Position numbers and translations under genes: made by a program. From Candidatus Zhuqueibacterota bacterium (GTDB taxonomy: Bacteria > SM23-31), in assembly GCA_022562855.1 (NCBI GenBank), contig JADFON010000065.1:1-8284 (forward strand): a DNA stretch of 8,284 bases. The letters run 5' to 3'. Every line of letters starts with the position of its first letter. The stretch's first letter is position 1. Below the pieces are notes generated by a model. That model was not told the DNA's origin. It searched no databases and saw nothing but the letters and a program-made list of their open reading frames with translations. Below are positions 1-5,131 of this stretch, piece after piece.

Positions 1-297
1 CAGGTTTAATGAAAATAATTTTCGTCTGACATACAGTACCCGGTAATCCATTTTTCTCAGAACAGACTCTACCTCAGACCGTTCATAGGCTTTCTGTTCT
101 CCGAGGACGGGCTTCTCTTTTGATCTCTGCGCCTTATACAAAAAGGTCTTTTCACGGATAATCCGCTTCAGCCTGAAAAACTTCTTTATCTGGAGAAGTT
201 TTACCGCTCTTTTCGCGGCGGGAAGATTAGTGACGGCTATTACCCCGCTGATTACCTGCCCGTTGTTTCTTTCACCTATGTATTTGAAATTTGTCAT
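1..297 (-). CDS. Type II secretion/type IV pilus assembly protein, GspF/PilC family (N-terminal part)
   Basis: Only the first 99 codons are inside the window; the gene continues past the left edge. The protein opens MTNFKYIGERNNGQVISGVI, the usual start of GspF/PilC platform proteins (F-x-Y, then N-G-Q, then G-x-I). It continues with a basic segment (residues 28-60, including TFLYKAQR), then GEQKAY and EVESVLRKMDYRV. This ~100-residue N-terminal region, with a 'GEQKA...EV...L.kM.Y.V' tail before the membrane part, is what I recall from FCB-group F-family proteins. In the family these are polytopic inner-membrane platforms on which pilin or pseudopilin fibres assemble; the membrane segments themselves lie outside the window. 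The gene follows a pilin-like gene on the same strand 100 nt upstream, which supports the call. The Shine-Dalgarno is weak. A GTG nine codons upstream (324) is in frame, but the ATG gives the usual family start. Confidence 0.8.
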   Translation of the reverse strand, partial: MTNFKYIGERNNGQVISGVIAVTNLPAAKRAVKLLQIKKFFRLKRIIREKTFLYKAQRSKEKPVLGEQKAYERSEVESVLRKMDYRVLYVRRKLFSLNL

Positions 298-337
298 TTG
301 ATAATGAACCAAATTTTTTTTCACGTTTGAGAATTTA

Positions 338-375
338 CAGGCTCCCTCTGCAAATAAAGCCGCAAAGGAAGCCTG
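338..375 (-). promoter_or_regulatory. Intergenic stem-loop between pilin-like gene and gspF-like gene
   Basis: The arms at 338-351 and 362-375 form a 14-bp stem with a 10-nt loop. On the minus-strand RNA every position pairs, two of them as G-U wobbles. On the plus strand those two become C-A mismatches, so the structure is specific to the transcribed strand. No U-tract follows directly, so this is not a standard intrinsic terminator. I infer an attenuating or RNA-stabilising hairpin that keeps pilin mRNA abundant relative to the downstream assembly gene. Confidence 0.5.
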
Positions 376-397
376 CTTTCCAGGAACACTTTTTCGA

Positions 398-799
398 CTA
401 ACGGCTTGTGATTACCGGCGTCGAAGCAACCGAATCGGGATAGACGGTCAGGGAAATTGTTACCGGGGTCCCGTCTTTGTCGCCATCCATGTTGCCGATT
501 CCGGTAATGTCAAAGTTCGCACCGGTGATATTTGAAAATGAATAGCTGCCGTTTGCATTGCTGCCGCTCGTATTAATATTTGTCAGCGAAACGGATGAAA
601 ACGTCCTGCCTCCGCCCCCAAGCGAGGTAGGTTTCATATACCACTGCTGGGCATTGGAAGCTATCCTGAGCATATCCGACATAACCGCGTCGAAATTTGC
701 CTGCGCTGCGCTCTCGCTAAAAATATTGATTCCGATCGCCACAGCGATACCGACAACGATAACTCCCAGAACGATTAATAGTAATTGTTGCTGACCCAT
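398..799 (-). CDS. Type IV pilin-like / pseudopilin-like protein with minimal leader
   Basis: This 133-residue protein begins MGQQQLLLIVLGVIVVGIAV. It has one hydrophobic helix (about residues 6-27) and then a small polar C-terminal domain containing QQWYMKP, a Gly-rich LGGGGRTF stretch (60-67) and many Asn/Ser/Thr residues. The layout is that of a type IV pilin: an N-terminal assembly/membrane helix plus a short globular head. If a prepilin peptidase cuts after Gly2, the leader is only two residues. The usual Glu at mature position 5 is absent; that position is Leu. I recall proteins with this start and the 'lGGGg.sF' segment from FCB genomes, usually annotated as hypothetical. The start is well supported: GGAGG sits 7 nt before the ATG. 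A sigma-54 promoter lies just upstream and a GspF-like gene follows on the same strand. Membership in a type IV pilus or type II-like secretion system is inferred; no pilus ATPase, secretin or peptidase gene is visible in the window. Confidence 0.72.
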   Translation of the reverse strand: MGQQQLLLIVLGVIVVGIAVAIGINIFSESAAQANFDAVMSDMLRIASNAQQWYMKPTSLGGGGRTFSSVSLTNINTSGSNANGSYSFSNITGANFDITGIGNMDGDKDGTPVTISLTVYPDSVASTPVITSR

Positions 800-846
800 T
801 GTAAACCTCCGTAAATGTGAATGTTTGTTACCTGCACAGTACTAAG

Positions 847-861
847 GCAACAGCCGTGCCA
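847..861 (-). promoter_or_regulatory. Sigma-54 (RpoN) promoter of the pilin-like gene
   Basis: Reading the minus strand, the sequence is TGGCACGGCTGTTGC, an exact match to TGGCACG-N4-TTGC, with the invariant GG and GC separated by 10 nt. The -12 C is at 847, which predicts a transcript start near 835 and a leader of about 36 nt carrying the GGAGG site. Pilin genes in several bacteria (PilA of Pseudomonas, Myxococcus and Geobacter) are sigma-54 dependent, so the match is biologically sensible. It implies control by an enhancer-binding ATPase that is not encoded in this window. Confidence 0.85.
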
Positions 862-1233
862 AAAATATTTGATATGGGTGTATGTTATTGAATGTAATAG
901 AGTTATGATCTTTACAGCGAAGATAAAAAAAGTGATGGTGCGCACATCATTGATTACTATTAACCGGAACTGGTGGTTGCAAACAAAAAAACTGCTTTAT
1001 ATTTATGATATCTTGTGAGAGTACAGGGGAATGTACAGTAGGAGCAATATGGAAAATGTATGGAGGAATAGAATCTCGGATAATTTGAATTTGAAATACA
1101 TAATACTTTAGTTAGATTTCAAAATCAAAGATCAATTGTTTATAAAAGTACTTCAAAATAAATTGAATAAACCGTAAATAAATAGTATATTTGTGTGCGG
1201 TGTACGGTGGCGCGGATATTTGAGGAATTTAAC
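862..1233. other. AT-rich intergenic region, no convincing gene
   Basis: About 370 bp between the sigma-54 promoter and the small basic gene. Apart from the dyad at 933-949 it holds a short inverted repeat, GTACA-N6-TGTAC, at 1021-1036. It also holds a 20-codon open frame at 1049-1111 (plus strand) preceded by AGGAG. Neither is strong enough to call. The rest is AT-rich DNA with many stops, consistent with an upstream regulatory region. Confidence 0.5.
933..949. promoter_or_regulatory. Candidate enhancer-binding-protein site (GTGCGCAC dyad)
   Basis: An 8-bp perfect palindrome GTGCGCAC (938-945) is flanked by TGAT and ATCA, with one unpaired G on the left side. Its centre is about 106 bp upstream of the predicted sigma-54 start, within the usual distance for bacterial enhancer sites. 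The surrounding DNA is AT-rich, so the GC-rich dyad stands out. Its function is inferred from position and symmetry only. Confidence 0.35.
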
Positions 1234-1473
1234 TCAGGCGAATATATCGATAAACCGGTCCTGGAACGACCTGTTTTTCTGGACTGATATCAAGAATTTT
1301 GACGTGGCAAATTTGATCCTGGTGGGTGTCAGGTTGGTATCGATACCGGTTCTTGCTATGTTTCCTGCTTTTTTTCGTACTTTCAAACCGGTTTTTGAAA
1401 TGACTCTACTTCCTCTGCTGCGTACAAAAACCAGACTTCTTAAAGCGTTAACTCCCGTGCTTATAGATGCCAT
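1234..1473 (-). CDS. Small, strongly basic protein of unknown function
   Basis: I do not recognise this 79-residue protein. It begins MASISTGVNALRSLVFVRSR and has about 16 Lys/Arg against three Asp and no Glu, so it is very basic; the central part (SKTGLKVRKKAGNIARTG) is the most charged. No signal peptide, membrane helix or cysteine is visible. The opposite strand is open over the same DNA (1193-1480, GTG start), but I prefer the minus frame. Its codons start with a purine far more often, it has an AAGG Shine-Dalgarno 8 nt before the ATG, and a good -35/-10 pair lies about 25 nt upstream. The plus frame would give a hydrophobic antisense-like product with no ribosome site. The composition suggests a nucleic-acid-binding role, which is a guess. 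The frame could also be the remnant of a larger gene. Confidence 0.42.
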   Translation of the reverse strand: MASISTGVNALRSLVFVRSRGSRVISKTGLKVRKKAGNIARTGIDTNLTPTRIKFATSKFLISVQKNRSFQDRFIDIFA

Positions 1474-1499
1474 AGGTTAACCTTTTTATACAACTATCT

Positions 1500-1550
1500 G
1501 ATGTGAAAATACTATATTTTCAATGCTTTGTCAAGAAGAATTTTCACATC
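1500..1550. repeat. 11-bp perfect inverted repeat bracketing divergent promoters
   Basis: GATGTGAAAAT (1500-1510) and ATTTTCACATC (1540-1550) are exact reverse complements separated by 29 bp. The left arm overlaps the minus-strand -10, and the right arm lies in the spacer of the plus-strand promoter next to its -10. The placement is that of an operator pair acting on both transcripts; DNA looping or cooperative binding is inferred. Confidence 0.6.
1506..1534 (-). promoter_or_regulatory. Promoter of the small basic protein gene
   Basis: On the minus strand TTGACA (1529-1534) is separated by 17 bp from TATTTT (1506-1511). This is an exact -35 and a 4/6 -10, and it is also compatible with the Bacteroidetes-type TTG...TAnnTTTG pattern. 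The predicted start near 1499 leaves a leader of about 26 nt before the ATG at 1473. Confidence 0.5.
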
Positions 1551-1557
1551 GTATTAT
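1528..1557 (+). promoter_or_regulatory. Promoter of the winged-helix/zinc-ribbon gene pair
   Basis: TTGTCA (1528-1533), an 18-bp spacer and TATTAT (1552-1557) match the vegetative consensus at 5/6 in each box. The -35 box overlaps that of the divergent minus-strand promoter (TTGTCAA read in both directions). The predicted start near 1564 gives a leader of about 80 nt to the ATG at 1644. Confidence 0.5.
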
Positions 1558-1643
1558 GCCCTTATTCTTCAATGTCAAAACTAAAAAAGTTCCGCCGTTT
1601 ATAGTTACATATCAAAACCGGACTAATTAAAGTTTTAAGCGTT

Positions 1644-2810
1644 ATGGATTCAATTACACAAGATTATCTGCGGTCCTACAGATTCTGGAAAAACCGGCTT
1701 ATTCGTGCCAATGTATATAATGATATTTTTGATGTAATCCACGATACGGTTGCATTTCCTGCATCAAATAGTATGGGGCTTTATATCGGACTGTTTAACA
1801 GGATGAAAAACATTTCAAAACAGACAATCGAAAAAATCCTCAATAATAACTTAGAATTGGGAAGATTTCGGGGCATGAGACGAGATACGTTTCTGATCCA
1901 CAAAGACAATTTTGAAATGATTTTTTCCGGAACTCACAGAATGCGCGAGGAAAGAATAAAAAAAGATCTGCAAAATTGGGGAATTGAGGAACCGGAATAT
2001 TTAAACATCGCACGAAAAATATTGAACAATTTATCATCCTGTAAATTGAATTATCCAAACCTGCAAAAATCTTTACCCGAAGAAGATGTAAGACAAATTA
2101 AATTAAAAGAGGGGAAAAGCTCTATTTCCAGCACAAACTTTGAACAGGTATTTTCGGTTCTTCTTGACAGGTGGCAGGTTATTCGAAGCTGGGAAAAACC
2201 GGGAAGCAAACATCCTGTGTATTGTTTGTTTGATGCTCTACATTCTCCCAGTATGTTCTCGAACGATTATGCGAAAGCGGAAAACACCCTGGTTCTGCGG
2301 TATATAGGTTCTTTTGGTCCCGTCACAGTTGAAGAAATTGCATGGTGGTGCGACCTTGCCAGCCTGCGGGTCAAACAAATTCTGGAATTACCCGAAATTA
2401 AATCGGAAATTGAGGAAATTGAGATTACCGGACGTACTCATTACATTGAGATAAACGAAATAGAAGACTTCAACGAACAAGAATATGAAATTGAAGACGA
2501 ATGTCATATTCTTGGAGAAAACGACCCGTTATTGTTGGGTTATCCTTTTGATGAAATTTTCGTTGCCCCGGAATACAGGGCTTCGGTTTTCAATCGGTCT
2601 GGCGGTTCACAGCCCTCTGTTATGATAGACGGCAGGGTAATAGGAACATGGAGTTTCAAGGAGACCAAGTCGTGTCTTGATTTGTCGATTTCGATGTTTC
2701 GGTCTATTAAACGAAAACAGGAAAACAGGCTGTTCAGAGAGACAGACCGGATAGCTGACTTTCTTTGTGAAAAAGACAAAACCACCAACGTCGAAATTGT
2801 CTATAGGTGA
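1644..2810 (+). CDS. Winged-helix DNA-binding protein, AlkZ-like (HTH_42) family
   Basis: The 388 residues show the ordered landmarks of the AlkZ/YcaQ-like winged-helix family. These are an N-terminal helix-rich repeat ending LYIGLFNRM (46-54), RGMRRDTFLI (76-85, the 'RGTxHLv' position), LRYIGSFGPVTVEEIAWWCDL (218-238), GENDPLLLGYPFDEI (291-305) and VMIDGRVIGTW (326-336). The family comprises DNA glycosylases that remove bulky alkylated bases or unhook crosslinks, plus uncharacterised relatives. In active members a QxQ/QxD motif sits about eight residues before the 'YvgLw.R' segment; here that place reads P39-A40-S41, so catalysis is doubtful. The protein may therefore bind DNA without cutting it. 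A cytoplasmic location is likely, with no signal or membrane segment. The Shine-Dalgarno is weak. The gene is followed 36 nt later by a zinc-ribbon gene, probably in the same operon, and is divergent from the small basic protein gene. Confidence 0.78.
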   Translation: MDSITQDYLRSYRFWKNRLIRANVYNDIFDVIHDTVAFPASNSMGLYIGLFNRMKNISKQTIEKILNNNLELGRFRGMRRDTFLIHKDNFEMIFSGTHRMREERIKKDLQNWGIEEPEYLNIARKILNNLSSCKLNYPNLQKSLPEEDVRQIKLKEGKSSISSTNFEQVFSVLLDRWQVIRSWEKPGSKHPVYCLFDALHSPSMFSNDYAKAENTLVLRYIGSFGPVTVEEIAWWCDLASLRVKQILELPEIKSEIEEIEITGRTHYIEINEIEDFNEQEYEIEDECHILGENDPLLLGYPFDEIFVAPEYRASVFNRSGGSQPSVMIDGRVIGTWSFKETKSCLDLSISMFRSIKRKQENRLFRETDRIADFLCEKDKTTNVEIVYR

Positions 2811-2846
2811 AGTCGAATATGCTTTGCGAGATAGTAAGAGGTATCG

Positions 2847-3623
2847 ATGCCTGAGAAAAAGCGCTGTCCAAAATGTGCAAAATTCTTCGAAATTCCGGAT
2901 AAATCCAAAGGTACGAAATGGAGATGCCCCTACTGCAAAGCAGTACTCAATTTGAAACCTGTGAAAACCGTGAGGGAAAAGCAGGAAAAGCAGCCAAAAA
3001 TCAAACTCCATTCAGATACGCATCCTCTTATCCAGGTAACCGGGAACCATGCGTCAAGGCTAAAAAAATACGGTCAGGACCTGCAAAAAGTCTATGCATT
3101 GATCAGAAAAGAGATGATTCACAAAAAGGAATACGAAAAGCAAAAAGCACTCCTGAAAAAAGAAGCTTTCGCACCAATTATCGATTCATTGCTGGAAATT
3201 CCCGATACGCCTTTTTCCCTGAAAAAGAGAATTGAACTCTGGTATCTGGTATTCGACTTACTTCCTTATAAGATGCCTGAAAACGATACCGGCGTAGTAT
3301 TCAACATATATCCCCGTTACGAATACGCCGCGCTTGTCGGTTTGAGTTATGTTCTCGGCGGGTTTGAGGATAAAATAGTAAAGAAAAAAATTTGCGTCAA
3401 AGCAGTTAAGGGGGAGCGGTCCTCTTCCCAAATGAAGGAGCTATTTCAAAAAATCACCGGCTCACCATATAAAAAAGAATTTTTTGAAAGAATGACCGGT
3501 TTCATCGAGGACAGCGGAAAAATAAGTAAAATGGCGCCAAAAGGAGAAGAACTTTCTTCAAAACAAATGGAGGAAGATTTTAATTTTGGATTTAGCTGGA
3601 TAGCTTTCTATCTTCCGCAGTAA
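2847..3623 (+). CDS. Unknown protein with N-terminal zinc ribbon
   Basis: I do not recognise the full 258-residue protein. Its N-terminus carries a clear zinc ribbon, CPKC (7-10) - x16 - CPYC (27-30), in a context resembling the MJ0042-type ribbon ('CP.C...f.ip....g.k.rCp.C'). A basic linker follows (residues 36-60, rich in Lys and Gln), then a predicted mostly helical body with a Lys/Glu-rich, possibly coiled-coil stretch (about 75-110). After that comes a more hydrophobic segment around LWYLVFDLLPY (131-141) and YEYAALVGLSYVLGGF, ending FGFSWIAFYLPQ. There is no signal peptide, and the hydrophobic parts are too short and broken for confident membrane helices. AGAGG sits 5 nt before the ATG. 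The gene follows the winged-helix gene by 36 nt on the same strand, so co-transcription is likely. The ribbon suggests contact with nucleic acid or protein; no enzymatic role can be stated. Confidence 0.7.
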   Translation: MPEKKRCPKCAKFFEIPDKSKGTKWRCPYCKAVLNLKPVKTVREKQEKQPKIKLHSDTHPLIQVTGNHASRLKKYGQDLQKVYALIRKEMIHKKEYEKQKALLKKEAFAPIIDSLLEIPDTPFSLKKRIELWYLVFDLLPYKMPENDTGVVFNIYPRYEYAALVGLSYVLGGFEDKIVKKKICVKAVKGERSSSQMKELFQKITGSPYKKEFFERMTGFIEDSGKISKMAPKGEELSSKQMEEDFNFGFSWIAFYLPQ

Positions 3624-3669
3624 CCGCTGCATAGGTTTTCTTTATGACGTTTCGGTCAGCAGAAAAAAC

Positions 3670-3700
3670 TTGACAAAAGATTGAAAAAAACCTACCTTAT
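3670..3700 (+). promoter_or_regulatory. Promoter of the STAS-domain gene
   Basis: An exact TTGACA (3670-3675) is followed after 17 bp by TACCTTAT (3693-3700). The second box is poor against TATAAT but close to the Bacteroidetes TAnnTTTG box, which fits the suspected lineage. The predicted start is near 3705, about 50 nt before the ATG, so this gene need not depend on read-through from the preceding one. Confidence 0.45.
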
Positions 3701-3757
3701 GACCGGAAAATTATGTAATTAAACGCTCCTTCAAACCTTATTGCCGAGAGGATACCT

Positions 3758-4105
3758 ATGGGGATTCATGAATCAATCCATGATAAAGTTGCTGTGCTGA
3801 AAATCAGCGGAAAATTGATGGGTGGTAATGAAACAAAAGAAATACCGGAAAAGATCAGAAGCTTGCTAAGCGATGGCATGACCGACATTGTCATGGATCT
3901 TGGAAAAGTAAAATGGATGAACAGTACAGGTCTGGGAGCCCTCATCGAATCTCGCCGTCTTATAATCGAGAAAGAGGGCAATCTGAAACTTTCTGCAGTA
4001 ACCGAAAAAATAAAAAGCCTGCTCATGATAACCCAGATCATTCAACTTTTTGATACCTATGAAACGGTTGACAGGGCTTTAGCCAGTTTTCAATCATCCG
4101 AATAA
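3758..4105 (+). CDS. STAS-domain anti-sigma-factor antagonist (SpoIIAA/RsbV-like)
   Basis: This 115-residue single-domain protein has the full STAS fold pattern. It starts with a strand (VAVLKISGKLMGG, 11-23), then a helix (IPEKIRSLLSDG), then DIVMDLGKVKWMNSTGLGAL (43-62) and a C-terminal helix ending near residue 110. The NSTGLG motif (55-60) is the phosphorylation site of this family, with Ser56 or Thr57 as acceptor; Asn replaces the Asp of classical RsbV/SpoIIAA. In the family the unphosphorylated protein binds an anti-sigma kinase, or another HPK-like partner, and frees a sigma factor; a phosphatase recycles it. No kinase, phosphatase or sigma gene is adjacent, so the partner is unknown, and an orphan adaptor role is equally possible. 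The start is supported by GAGAGG about 6 nt upstream. The length is typical for stand-alone members. Confidence 0.88.
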   Translation: MGIHESIHDKVAVLKISGKLMGGNETKEIPEKIRSLLSDGMTDIVMDLGKVKWMNSTGLGALIESRRLIIEKEGNLKLSAVTEKIKSLLMITQIIQLFDTYETVDRALASFQSSE

Positions 4106-4124
4106 ATTTCGGGCGGTCTTTTTT
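4097..4124 (+). terminator. Probable weak terminator of the STAS gene
   Basis: A 6-bp stem, TCCGAA (4097-4102) with TTCGGG (4108-4113, one U-G pair), overlaps the stop codon. A T-run (4119-4124) follows after five bases. The gap before the U-tract makes this a modest terminator. Confidence 0.35.
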
Positions 4125-4244
4125 CGATTCAAACATATCTAATGATTTTTGTTGTTTTCCCACCTGTTTTCAATGTTTACAGACTTTCCTTTATTTTCCA
4201 CTAAATAATATTTTTAGATTTCAGTTGTATTTATTGAAAAATAG

Positions 4245-4290
4245 CAAAAAAAAGGTCAATTCCAATCCGTGAAACGGAAAGGAATTGACC
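4245..4290 (-). terminator. Strong intrinsic terminator of the peptidase-SDR unit
   Basis: The arms GGTCAATTCC (4254-4263) and GGAATTGACC (4281-4290) pair perfectly. Inside lie a symmetric 2x2 loop and a second stem, TCCGT/ACGGA (4266-4270/4274-4278), with a 3-nt loop. Reading the minus strand, eight consecutive T follow directly (4246-4253). On the plus strand no T-run follows, so it acts for the minus-strand genes. It lies about 100 nt after the SDR stop. Confidence 0.85.
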
Positions 4291-4297
4291 AAACTTT

Positions 4298-4323
4298 GGT
4301 GGGGATAATATTGTTTCTCCACC
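4298..4323 (+). other. Second hairpin beside the terminator
   Basis: GGTGGGGA (4298-4305) pairs with TCTCCACC (4316-4323) around a 10-nt AT-rich loop, with one G-U pair if read on the plus strand. No U-tract follows. It may stabilise transcript ends in the convergent STAS/SDR region. The role is unknown. Confidence 0.35.
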
Positions 4324-4387
4324 GCAATATATAAAAAGTATAACCAAATGCAACAAAAAAATAATCAACCGCACTTAAACCCGGCTG

Positions 4388-5101
4388 TCAGGGATTTGTG
4401 ATTCTGAGCTCTATCTGGTGTGCGGTTGCGCTCTGCGGCAGTCGCAGGGCATAGAGCACTGTCTCTGCGCAGTCCTCCGGCGTCAATACATGACCTTTTT
4501 CCTTGTTCATGGCTTCACCCGTATGAAAATGCGTTGCAACCGAACCGGGACAAATAGAAAGCACCCTGATATTGTATTGGCGGATATCGAGCATCAACGC
4601 TTCGGTAAAACCCAGCATAGCGAACTTGCTTGCGCTGTACGCCGCGCCGCCGGCAAATCCCCGTTTCCCCGCTATTGACGCAATATTTATGATTGTCCCG
4701 TCTTTCGCTTCCATCATATGAGGAAGCGAAAAATGTGTCGCCAGGAAGGTGCCCCTCATATTGATGTTCATCGTATCGTCCCAGTCCTTTATAGACATAT
4801 CCTGAATCGGTTTTATTATCCCGATACCGGCATTATTTATGAGGAAGTCCAGTCCTCCGAATTCTTGTACGGTCTGCTCTATGCTTTTTTCTACCGCTGT
4901 TTCGTCCGCGATATCACCGGGAATACCGAGAAATTTTCCTGTGCAGGATTTCGAGAAATCTGCGATACTGTCCAGGTCAGAAGAAGTCCGCGTTAACCCG
5001 GTTACGTTTACACCCTCTTTCAGTAAAGCAAGTACAATTGCCCTTCCGATTCCTTTACCTGCCCCACTGACGTATGCGCTTTTGTCTTGTAAATTATTCA
5101 T
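4388..5101 (-). CDS. Short-chain dehydrogenase/reductase (classical SDR)
   Basis: This 237-residue cytoplasmic NAD(P)(H)-dependent oxidoreductase has all classical SDR landmarks. There is a Gly-rich nucleotide loop SGAGKGIG (12-19, Ser in place of the usual Thr), Asp63, and NNAG (89-92). The catalytic set is Asn114, Ser142, Tyr155 and Lys159 (YSASK), with PG at 185-186. Arg38 after the second strand favours NADP(H), which is an inference. The substrate cannot be read from sequence. Similar proteins are annotated as 3-oxoacyl-ACP reductase-like or sepiapterin/serine-type dehydrogenases, but no fatty-acid genes are near, so a specific name is not justified. The length is at the short end of the family and the C-terminus is brief. 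The start has GGGAG about 5 nt upstream. It begins 30 nt after the stop of the M14 peptidase gene, so the two probably share a transcript ending at the terminator at 4245-4290. Confidence 0.9.
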   Translation of the reverse strand: MNNLQDKSAYVSGAGKGIGRAIVLALLKEGVNVTGLTRTSSDLDSIADFSKSCTGKFLGIPGDIADETAVEKSIEQTVQEFGGLDFLINNAGIGIIKPIQDMSIKDWDDTMNINMRGTFLATHFSLPHMMEAKDGTIINIASIAGKRGFAGGAAYSASKFAMLGFTEALMLDIRQYNIRVLSICPGSVATHFHTGEAMNKEKGHVLTPEDCAETVLYALRLPQSATAHQIELRITNP

Positions 5102-5131
5102 AAATCTCCCTTATTGTATTAATGAAATTCC

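Noticed and set aside
558-794. 78-codon plus-strand frame antisense to the pilin-like gene
   Set aside because: It mirrors the pilin hydrophobic helix; the minus frame has GGAGG, a sigma-54 promoter and family features.
821-1018. 65-codon plus-strand frame in the pilin upstream region
   Set aside because: It runs across the sigma-54 promoter and the GC-rich dyad, and its composition looks like translated AT-rich noncoding DNA.
1021-1036. GTACA-N6-TGTAC inverted repeat
   Set aside because: Arms of only five bases in AT-rich DNA, not positioned near a supported promoter; expected by chance.
1049-1111. 20-codon plus-strand frame preceded by AGGAG
   Set aside because: Too short to judge, AT-rich, and no downstream gene on the same strand for which it could be a leader peptide.
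1193-1480. 95-codon plus-strand frame opposite the small basic gene
   Set aside because: GTG start without a ribosome site, a hydrophobic antisense-like product, weaker purine bias at first codon positions, and no promoter just upstream.
2607-3011. 134-codon minus-strand frame across the winged-helix/zinc-ribbon junction
   Set aside because: It overlaps two supported plus-strand genes, is rich in Phe and Ser as an antisense artefact, and has no family features.
3624-3650. Possible terminator after the zinc-ribbon gene (AACC...GGTT then TTCTTT)
   Set aside because: Only a 4-bp stem and an interrupted T-run; not enough for a terminator call.
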